NCBI GenBank assembly: GCA_029259935.1
Contig: JAJDEH010000195.1
Location: 1 to 5,200 of the forward strand
Length of the DNA stretch: 5,200 nt
Direction of reading: 5' to 3'
From: Planctomycetota bacterium
Lineage (GTDB): Bacteria; Planctomycetota; Planctomycetia; Pirellulales; Pirellulaceae
In this document: piece after piece, positions 1 to 4,684 of the stretch
How the letters are laid out: every line of letters begins with the position of its first letter
Position numbering within the stretch: the first letter of the stretch is position 1
The notes under the pieces: generated by a model
The model's database searches: none
Told to the model about the DNA's origin: nothing
Seen by the model: only the letters and a program-made list of their open reading frames with translations
Program-made: the position numbers and the translations under genes

Positions 1-9
1 GGCCGATCG

Positions 10-705
10 TCATGCCGATCGTCGGCGGGGCGAACGTGCGGAGCGCGTGGCGGCGTAGAGCCGGGCGTTTCCGCGCTTTCCGATTTGTTTGGCGGCGCCC
101 GTGTGCAGCAAGCAGTAGGCGATGCGCTGGGCCGTCGCACGGCGCGTGTCGAGTCGCCGCGCTAGATCGGCCGTGTCGAATGGAGAGGGGAGCGGTCCGT
201 CGATCAGTTGCCACAAGTCGGCGGTGGTGCGGACGCGGTGCGTGGCGCCGATGTTCGTTAGCTGCTGGTCGGCGACGACAAAGTCGTTGGCGCGCCACCG
301 TCGTCGCCGACCGTGGCCGGGGTAACGCGTTTCTTCGATCGTAATGAGCGGGAATTCGAGCGTCAGGCGAGGATGGGGAAACGCCTGAATGAAGTACACG
401 AGTTCGTCGAACAGATCGATGATCCGGCCGTGCTTGGGGCTGAGACGCCGCCGCACGACGCGGCCGTTGCGGCCGTCGAGATGCACGATTCGTTTGTCGA
501 CGACGATCGGCTTGACGACCACAACGCGATGCGACTCGAGCAAGTCGACGACCTTGCGGCGAATCGCGGAGAGCGAGCCGTGTTGGATCTCGTAGAGTCG
601 CTTTCGCCGCACGACGTCGATGCGGTGTCGTCCCAGCGACACTTCGCATTGGCCGTCGTTGCCGGCATAGAGCGACTTGAGTTGGCGATGGAGCGACGAT
701 TCCAT
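10..705 (-). CDS. Hypothetical protein: PD-(D/E)XK nuclease-like N-terminus plus winged-helix-like C-terminus
   Basis: This is a complete 231-residue frame. It starts at the ATG complementary to 703-705, because an in-frame stop lies seven codons upstream, and ends with TGA at 10-12. No Shine-Dalgarno precedes the ATG. Residues 1-70 read as a helix (ESSLHRQLKSLY), a strand ending RID (D30), a strand LYEIQ (E39, Q41), then a helix with S44-R49 and a strand VVVVKPI. This order matches a restriction-endonuclease-like core in which ExK is replaced by ExQ, as I recall for CoiA-type proteins. Residues 133-146 form a basic stretch (RRRRWRANDFVVAD). Residues 175-220 look like a winged helix (FDTADLARRL, then a recognition-like helix and a GNARLY wing). 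Very Arg-rich, so nucleic-acid contact is plausible. Nuclease activity is inferred from motif spacing only; it may be an inactive relative. No operon partner is visible, and its left neighbour is outside the window. Confidence 0.75.
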   Translation of the reverse strand: MESSLHRQLKSLYAGNDGQCEVSLGRHRIDVVRRKRLYEIQHGSLSAIRRKVVDLLESHRVVVVKPIVVDKRIVHLDGRNGRVVRRRLSPKHGRIIDLFDELVYFIQAFPHPRLTLEFPLITIEETRYPGHGRRRRWRANDFVVADQQLTNIGATHRVRTTADLWQLIDGPLPSPFDTADLARRLDTRRATAQRIAYCLLHTGAAKQIGKRGNARLYAATRSARSPRRRSA

Positions 706-933
706 CCGATTGCCCGGGGAGGTTCAGTTCGGGTGTCGATCGAGAGCGTCGTATCGTATCGGAACGAGTGCGGGCGACCCAAGGGAGATTTGCGGCGGCG
801 TGGGCGGACATGGAGACGGGCATGGAGACGGCGGACTCACGCTGTCTATTTCGGCGGTTGGCCGGGAAAGTCGTGGATTTTCGGTTGCCGGTTTGGTAGC
901 TTCGGAGGTTCGTGTTTATCCTGAAACCGGAGT

Positions 934-996
934 CTGTAGGAGGCGAATCCTTTCGCCGAAAGCGATTCCATCGGCGAAGGGATTCGCCTCCTACAG
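934..996. repeat. Long near-perfect inverted repeat (REP/MITE-like palindrome)
   Basis: The left arm 934-959 and right arm 971-996 are complementary over 26 positions, with a single T/G (wobble) exception at 951/979. They enclose an 11-base loop (960-970). The arms begin CTGTAGGAGGCGAATCC. No T-run follows either arm, which argues against a simple intrinsic terminator. A stem this long in a non-coding gap fits a dispersed palindromic element of the kind common in planctomycete genomes; that dispersal is from memory and cannot be tested here. No transposase is present. Confidence 0.85.
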
Positions 997-1065
997 TTCT
1001 GGGATAGGCGTTCGTACCGAGCGATGTAACGAAATCTGCGAGGGGCACCGAGAAACTTTGCCCGA

Positions 1066-1081
1066 CGTTCGGAAACGAACG
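1066..1081 (+). promoter_or_regulatory. Small GAAA-loop hairpin in the esterase leader
   Basis: CGTTCG (1066-1071) and CGAACG (1076-1081) pair perfectly around a GAAA tetraloop, 39 bases before the esterase ATG. The heptamer AACTTTG appears three times around it (1054-1060, 1084-1090, 1095-1101). This could be an mRNA leader structure or an operator, but a chance dyad of this size is also possible. Confidence 0.3.
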
Positions 1082-1101
1082 ACAACTTTGGACCAACTTT
1101 G

Positions 1102-1110
1102 AAAAGGGAG
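1102..1110 (+). promoter_or_regulatory. Ribosome binding site of the esterase gene
   Basis: AAAAGGGAG ends nine bases before the ATG at 1120. It decides the start: the in-frame TTG at 1099 lies upstream of this site and would put seven residues (LKRELRI) in front of a well-formed signal peptide. Confidence 0.6.
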
Positions 1111-1119
1111 CTGCGCATC

Positions 1120-2049
1120 ATGCGACGACTTGTACTTGCGGTTTTTCTGGCGATTGCTGGATCGTCGGCTTTGTTGGGGGCCGAATCCGTGAAGGTGTTT
1201 ATTCTGGCCGGCCAATCGAACATGCAAGGGGCTGGCAAGGTTGCCGCGGAGACGAAGGCGAACGAGGGGAAGGGATCGCTGGAGTGGCTGGTGAAAAATC
1301 GCGACACGGCCGCGAAGTTCAAGCATCTGGTCGACTCGCAGGGCGAGTGGGTCGCTCGCGAGGACGTGCAGATTTGGTATCTCGGCCGGACGGGCAATCT
1401 GGCGCCGGGCTTTGGGAACCGGGAGGGATTCATCGGCCCTGAGTTGGGCTTTGGGAGCGTGGTGGGCGATGCGATCGAGGAGCCGGTGCTGCTGGTGAAG
1501 CTGGCTTGGGGCGGGAAGAGTTTGGGGAAGGATTTTCGGCCGCCGTCGTCGGGCGGCGAAGTGGGGCCGTATTACCGCGACGTGGTCAAGATGAGCAAGG
1601 AAACGATCGGCGATGCGGCGAAGCACTTTCCGCAATACGCCGGGCGGAAGCTGGAACTGGTCGGATTTGGCTGGCACCAGGGTTGGAACGATCGCGTGAA
1701 CCAGGCGTTCAACGATGAGTACGAGCAGAACATGGCGAACTTCATTCGCGACATTCGCAAGGACTTAGACGCGCCGGGCTTGCCGTTTGTGATCGCCGAG
1801 ACGGGCATGAGCGGCAACGAGGAGAAACACCCACGGGCGCTGTCGTTGATGAAGGCTCAGGCGGCGGTGGCGAAGCACGAGGAGTTTCGCGGCAACGTGG
1901 CGTTCGTGGGGACGAAAGATTTTTACCGCCCACGGGAGCAGTCGCCGTCGGGGCAGGCTTATCACTGGAACAATAATGCGGAGACTTACTATTTGATCGG
2001 CGAGGGGATGGGGAAGGCGATGCTGGGGTTGGTTGGCGGGGAGGAGTGA
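1120..2049 (+). CDS. Secreted SASA-family (sialate O-acetylesterase-like) carbohydrate esterase
   Basis: This encodes 309 residues, starting at ATG 1120. Residues 1-21 form a signal peptide (MRR, a hydrophobic core, cleavage near LLGA/ES), so the mature enzyme is exported. Mature sequence opens with VFILAGQSNMQG, whose GQSN (Ser33) is the nucleophile motif of the SASA/CE6 SGNH-like esterases. Further family blocks are GPELGFG (106-112), LAWGGKSL (128-135), GFGWHQGWND (182-191) and YHWNNNAETY (281-290), where His282 is the likely catalytic histidine. Length is normal for a single SASA domain. Such enzymes remove O-acetyl groups from sialic acid or plant polysaccharides such as xylan; the substrate here is unknown. 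Planctomycetes carry many paralogues, often beside sulfatases, but none is seen here. It appears monocistronic, because about 1 kb of repeats follows. Confidence 0.9.
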   Translation: MRRLVLAVFLAIAGSSALLGAESVKVFILAGQSNMQGAGKVAAETKANEGKGSLEWLVKNRDTAAKFKHLVDSQGEWVAREDVQIWYLGRTGNLAPGFGNREGFIGPELGFGSVVGDAIEEPVLLVKLAWGGKSLGKDFRPPSSGGEVGPYYRDVVKMSKETIGDAAKHFPQYAGRKLELVGFGWHQGWNDRVNQAFNDEYEQNMANFIRDIRKDLDAPGLPFVIAETGMSGNEEKHPRALSLMKAQAAVAKHEEFRGNVAFVGTKDFYRPREQSPSGQAYHWNNNAETYYLIGEGMGKAMLGLVGGEE

Positions 2050-2132
2050 GGGCGGGTGGATTCTACAGCGGTCGGTCGGTTGTCTGAACTTGGACGAGGA
2101 TGAATCTGGGGGAGACCTGCGGTCGAGGTGTA

Positions 2133-2156
2133 TGCCGCGGTCGGGAGACCGCGGCA
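2133..2156. repeat. Perfect 10-bp palindrome with GGGA loop
   Basis: TGCCGCGGTC (2133-2142) and GACCGCGGCA (2147-2156) are exact reverse complements around GGGA. The right arm overlaps the start of the adjacent 38-base tandem units, which carry the same GCCGCGGCA core, so the palindrome and the tandem copies appear to be parts of one element. Confidence 0.85.
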
Positions 2157-2226
2157 CAACAGGTGGTCGGCAGGCCGCGGCACGACGAGCGGCACAACAG
2201 GTGGTCGAGAGGCCGCGGCACGACGA
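2151..2226. repeat. Two tandem 38-base repeat units
   Basis: Unit 1 (2151-2188) and unit 2 (2189-2226) abut exactly and agree at 36 of 38 positions; they differ only at bases 20-21 of the unit (GC versus AG). Each begins GCGGCACAACAGGTGGTCG and ends GGCCGCGGCACGACGA. The near identity suggests a recent duplication. There is no spacer between them, so this is not a CRISPR array. Confidence 0.85.
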
Positions 2227-2251
2227 GCCGTCGCGCGGCGGGGTGTGGTCC

Positions 2252-2292
2252 GGCCCGACTTTTTGGGATGGAATTATCGTAGAAATCGGGCC
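2252..2292. repeat. Inverted repeat GGCCCGA / TCGGGCC
   Basis: GGCCCGA (2252-2258) is complementary to TCGGGCC (2286-2292), with a 27-base spacer that begins CTTTTT. It may bound a small element or form a weak stem; with seven pairs in GC-rich DNA, chance is possible. Confidence 0.35.
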
Positions 2293-2324
2293 ACTGGTTT
2301 GGTAGGTTTGGCTGGGAACGTTGA

Positions 2325-2365
2325 CCACGGATGGGCACGGAGCGGCACGGAGCGGCACGGATGGC
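2325..2365. repeat. Short tandem array of about 10-base CACGG units
   Basis: After CCACGG, three consecutive ten-base units follow at 2331-2360 (ATGGGCACGG, AGCGGCACGG, AGCGGCACGG), then a partial fourth beginning ATGG. The last two full units are identical. This resembles the 'ACCACGGATGGGCACGG' intergenic text I associate with planctomycete genomes. No coding sense is apparent. Confidence 0.7.
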
Positions 2366-2553
2366 CCGCGACGGGTGTTCGGCTTTGATCGTGTGGAGGT
2401 GGGCAGGGCTGCTGTCGCGACTAGCCCGGAGGAGGGAATTTGTGAGCATTACTCGCGTTTTTTGTGCGGCGAGATGAGGTTTGGGCGTTAGTTTGGGTGG
2501 ATTGAGGTTTTTGGATGGAGGTTTTTGTGAGGGAGAGCGGGGCGGTGGGTCAG

Positions 2554-2570
2554 CACTGGCTGAGCCAGTG
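2554..2570. repeat. CACTGGCT/AGCCAGTG palindrome
   Basis: CACTGGCT (2554-2561) and AGCCAGTG (2563-2570) are perfect inverted copies around a single G. The segment continues GCACCCCGCG, a context echoed by GCCACCCCGCC at 2611-2621 and by CCAGTGGCGCCCGGCG at 3045-3060. This suggests a family of related dispersed palindromes. Confidence 0.7.
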
Positions 2571-2684
2571 GCACCCCGCGAGAATCGTGAAGTTAGGCGG
2601 TTTCGCCCGTGCCACCCCGCCGTTCGTCGATTTCGGTTGGTGAACGTCGATTTCCGCACGACCCGTGACGAGAATGGAACCGAT

Positions 2685-2701
2685 GGTGGGCGCAGCCCAC
2701 C
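2685..2701. repeat. GGTGGGC-GCA-GCCCACC palindrome
   Basis: The seven-base arms (2685-2691 and 2695-2701) are exact complements around GCA and are followed by CTACG. It lies inside an open frame that continues into the small 2772-2945 coding candidate, which is one reason to doubt the upstream part of that frame. Confidence 0.7.
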
Positions 2702-2771
2702 CTACGCAACTTTCGGAAAGAGTCGCTCAGAGATCGAAGCAATTCTCGCCAAGAATTCCGGTTACTCGCCG

Positions 2772-2945
2772 ATGTTCCGCTTTACACTTATTGACGAGGA
2801 CGAGCGGGTGTTCGGGGCCGAGCGATGGTGCTTTCGTGGGAGCATCGACGATTGGATCGACCTTGCGGGAGTTGCGTCGCTCAAGGCGATCGCCGAATTG
2901 TTCTTGCCGTATTTGGGCGACGAGGGTTTTTACGAGTTGATGTGA
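2772..2945 (+). CDS. Short hypothetical protein, possibly the 3' remnant of a longer gene
   Basis: From the ATG at 2772 this frame gives 57 residues, MFRFTLIDEDERVFGAERW onward, ending YLGDEGFYELM. The text is balanced and acidic, with a predicted helix (VASLKAIAELFLPYL), unlike the Arg/Gly-rich shadow frames nearby. The frame is open back to 2481 and includes a GTG at 2640. The residues just upstream (SRSEIEAILAKNSGYSP) also look protein-like, but the part before about 2705 is built from palindromic repeats and is unlikely to be coding. No Shine-Dalgarno precedes 2772. I do not recognise a family. It could be a small gene, or the tail of a gene whose 5' end was replaced by repeats. Confidence 0.35.
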   Translation: MFRFTLIDEDERVFGAERWCFRGSIDDWIDLAGVASLKAIAELFLPYLGDEGFYELM

Positions 2946-3024
2946 GTTGGGCAGCGGGCACCACATGGACGACGTTGGGCGAAAGCGGAAATCGAGGACA
3001 AGCGTGGAGTGCGGTGGCGAATCG

Positions 3025-3050
3025 CACTGGTTGCGAGTACGCTGCCAGTG
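3025..3050. repeat. CACTGG...CCAGTG inverted repeat
   Basis: CACTGG (3025-3030) and CCAGTG (3045-3050) flank 14 bases, followed by GCGCCCGGCG. It resembles a diverged copy of the palindrome at 2554-2570. It sits just before the compositional change, and its presence argues that the dioxygenase coding sequence begins downstream of it. Confidence 0.45.
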
Positions 3051-3082
3051 GCGCCCGGCGCGTTTCCGATGAGACTCGACAA

Positions 3083-3721
3083 GTGACAGGAAACCTAAGA
3101 CATCACGGATTTGAGTTTATCGACGATTCTCGTAAATGTTTAACTATTCGCGAGATGGCCGAAGGATTCGGCGAGATTTTTAAAGTCCCAACATTACCGC
3201 TCGTCCAGACGTTACTTCCGAAGATTGATAAGAAAGAGCAGCCAAACACCTACAGTAGTATATTTGGTCTCGGTGCTTTTCCATTTCATTCCGACTTAGC
3301 GCACTGGCAAATCCCGCCTCGATACATCTTGCTTCGGTGCGCTCAACCAAATGAGCAGGTGTCGACACTGTTGATGCGTTCTCGCGACGTTTTACCTGAC
3401 CATCGGATGCTCATAGCGAAACGGGGCTTGTTCATGCCCCGCCGGCGCATGGAACATCGGTCTTTTTTTCTGAGAATTAGCGAGCCACAGTTTTGGAGAT
3501 GGGATTCTGTTTTTATCCGACCAGCCAATGAAGTCGCTCGCAAACTAAAGCAAGTAGTGGAGAGCTCGCTGAAAACTGCACTTTTTGAAGAGATCCGATT
3601 TACTGCGCCTGGGCAAGTGCTGATTATTGACAATTGGTCGATGTTACACGCCCGCTCAGCGATTGCCGGAGAATCCGTCGCGAGGTCCGTCGAACGAGTT
3701 TACCTTTCGAGAGTAGATTGA
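3083..3721 (+). CDS. TauD/TfdA-like Fe(II)/2-oxoglutarate-dependent dioxygenase
   Basis: From GTG 3083 this gives 212 residues. The N-terminal LRHHGFEFID resembles the opening helix and strand of TauD/clavaminate-synthase-like enzymes. The iron triad is visible: HxD as His69-Ser-Asp71 (FPFHSDLAHWQIPPRYILL) and the distal His189 in DNWSMLHAR. Arg201 or Arg205 (RSVERVYL) is the likely 2-oxoglutarate-binding arginine. The spacing fits a compact family member, shorter than the roughly 280 residues of TauD. The family couples 2-oxoglutarate decarboxylation to oxidation of small molecules; the substrate here is unknown. The start is uncertain: the frame is open back to 2825, and GTG 3014 has a GGAG four bases upstream, but 3014-3082 overlaps a repeat. 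Its TGA (3719-3721) shares its A with the ATG of the HEPN gene, indicating translational coupling. Confidence 0.8.
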   Translation: MTGNLRHHGFEFIDDSRKCLTIREMAEGFGEIFKVPTLPLVQTLLPKIDKKEQPNTYSSIFGLGAFPFHSDLAHWQIPPRYILLRCAQPNEQVSTLLMRSRDVLPDHRMLIAKRGLFMPRRRMEHRSFFLRISEPQFWRWDSVFIRPANEVARKLKQVVESSLKTALFEEIRFTAPGQVLIIDNWSMLHARSAIAGESVARSVERVYLSRVD

Positions 3722-4665
3722 TGGCCATTTCTCGAATTCCTCATGAGTGGTGTAAGGAAGCGTTTTTTTCAAAGGCGCAGCGTTATGTCGAACAAATGTA
3801 CGCGAGCGATGCATCAGAATGGCAATTTGGTTTTTGGTCTGGCCTCGCCCTTGAATTCCTAATCAAGGCAACCCTCGCAAATATTTCGCCGATACTTGTG
3901 GCAGACGGTAATGACTGGAGCAACTTGTTCTATGCAGTTGGAGGTTCACCAAACCAAAAAAAGTTCGTGCCCCGAACCGCAGACGTTTCGCTGATGCTCG
4001 CGAGCCTTGAGAAGGCTTTCCCGGACTTTACTAAGGAAATGCTCGACATTGGTGCTGCCAATTTGAATCGGAGGAACACGGAGCTGCACTCCGGAGCGTT
4101 GCCTTACGACAATCTTGGATCGTCGTCGTGGTTACCTGGTTTCTGCGTGTTGTGCGAGTTTCTTCTCACGCAAATGGGAGAGTCGCTCGACACTCTGTGC
4201 GGGAAAGAAATGGCGGACGATGCGCGAATTCACATTCAGGCGTTTCGAGACGAGGCCGCCAAAGCGGTTAAGCAGAGTATTAATGCGCACAAAACGCTAT
4301 GGGAAGAACTCGGAGAAGATGAGCGCACCGAAAAAGAGAACCAGGCGAAGAATGCCTCCCTAAGATATTTCGGCCATCGCGTTAACTGTCCCGCCTGTAA
4401 CAGTGTTGCTCTCCTGCACGGAAGTGCTGCCGGCACTCGAAAGAAGGAAGTGGATGGTGGAGAGATCGTCGAGCGTCAAAGAATGGTGCCAGCTAACTTT
4501 GAATGCCCCGCGTGCGGTCTAAAAATCAACGGCTATTCAAAGCTGTTGGCATGTGGCCTTGGGGATGCGTTTGTTTCCCATATCTCGTATTCACCCATTG
4601 AGTACTTTGATATTGATATTGTCGACGAGTACCACAACATTATGGACGAGGATAACAACGAATGA
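3721..4665 (+). CDS. HEPN-motif protein with C-terminal zinc ribbon
   Basis: This encodes 314 residues from ATG 3721, which overlaps the dioxygenase stop by one base; the frame is open to 3634, but the overlap favours this start. Residues 15-160 are mostly helical, with FWSGLALEFLIKATL (38-52) resembling the first core helix of HEPN domains. Arg118-Asn-Thr-Glu-Leu-His123 matches the HEPN Rx4-6H catalytic motif, including the polar residue after Arg. Residues 175-212 are a charged, possibly coiled segment. A four-cysteine zinc ribbon follows: CPAC at 223-226 and CPAC at 262-265, joined by a 35-residue loop with basic residues (RKK, RQR). The C-terminus is acidic. HEPN proteins of this kind are often metal-independent RNases in toxin-antitoxin or abortive-infection systems; that role is inferred. 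No cognate MNT antitoxin is present, so the dioxygenase is the only visible partner. The family has no name I can assign. Confidence 0.75.
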   Translation: MAISRIPHEWCKEAFFSKAQRYVEQMYASDASEWQFGFWSGLALEFLIKATLANISPILVADGNDWSNLFYAVGGSPNQKKFVPRTADVSLMLASLEKAFPDFTKEMLDIGAANLNRRNTELHSGALPYDNLGSSSWLPGFCVLCEFLLTQMGESLDTLCGKEMADDARIHIQAFRDEAAKAVKQSINAHKTLWEELGEDERTEKENQAKNASLRYFGHRVNCPACNSVALLHGSAAGTRKKEVDGGEIVERQRMVPANFECPACGLKINGYSKLLACGLGDAFVSHISYSPIEYFDIDIVDEYHNIMDEDNNE

Positions 4666-4684
4666 ATCGGACGACGAACCGTTG

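Larger units (their letters stand above)
706..1119. other. Gene-free divergent intergenic region
   Basis: This gap separates the minus-strand nuclease-like gene from the plus-strand esterase, so it should hold both promoters. I find no convincing open frame or RNA gene and no clear sigma-70 -35/-10 pair. It does contain an 11-base direct duplication (CATGGAGACGG at 809-819 and 821-831), the long inverted repeat at 934-996, and the small hairpin and AACTTTG copies close to the esterase start. Confidence 0.6.
2050..2771. other. Repeat-rich non-coding region
   Basis: The 720 bases after the esterase hold no frame I would call a gene. Open frames exist on both strands, but they translate to low-complexity Arg/Gly/Pro/Ser text generated by the palindromes. 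The stretch holds a perfect stem-loop, a 38-base tandem duplication, a short 10-base tandem array, two further palindromes and a G/T-rich, C-poor segment (2471-2550). I see no intrinsic terminator for the esterase. Confidence 0.65.
3080..4665 (+). other. Low-GC two-gene cassette (probable horizontal acquisition)
   Basis: G+C falls abruptly near 3080 and recovers after 4665. By direct count, 3121-3300 holds 79 G/C in 180 bases and 3901-3960 holds 27 in 60, whereas 1441-1500 in the esterase holds 39 in 60. The low-GC block coincides with the dioxygenase and HEPN genes. No integrase, transposase, tRNA or flanking direct repeat is visible, so transfer is inferred from composition alone. Confidence 0.55.

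Noticed and set aside
313..924. 203-residue plus-strand open frame opposite the nuclease-like gene
   Set aside because: It is the antisense shadow of the 10-705 gene, which has motif structure. The plus-strand text has no recognisable domain.
934..996. Intrinsic terminator
   Set aside because: The stem is long, but neither arm is followed by a T-run, and it lies between divergently transcribed genes where no gene ends.
1099..1119. TTG 1099 as the esterase start
   Set aside because: It would place LKRELRI before a well-formed signal peptide. ATG 1120 has AAAAGGGAG at good spacing.
2151..2226. CRISPR array
   Set aside because: There are only two units, directly abutting with no spacers, and no cas genes.
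2063..2659. 198-residue minus-strand open frame
   Set aside because: Its translation is Pro/Arg/Ser-rich, crosses all the palindromes and tandem repeats, and shows no domain; it is an artefact of GC-rich repeat DNA.
2825..3082. N-terminal extension of the dioxygenase frame back to ATG 2825
   Set aside because: The extra 86 residues overlap the small 2772-2945 frame, run through a palindrome and read as Arg/Gly/Ser shadow text. Family similarity begins at about LRHHGFEF.
3634..3720. Upstream in-frame start for the HEPN protein at 3634
   Set aside because: It would overlap the conserved distal-His and Arg region of the dioxygenase by 88 bases, whereas ATG 3721 gives the classic one-base stop/start overlap.
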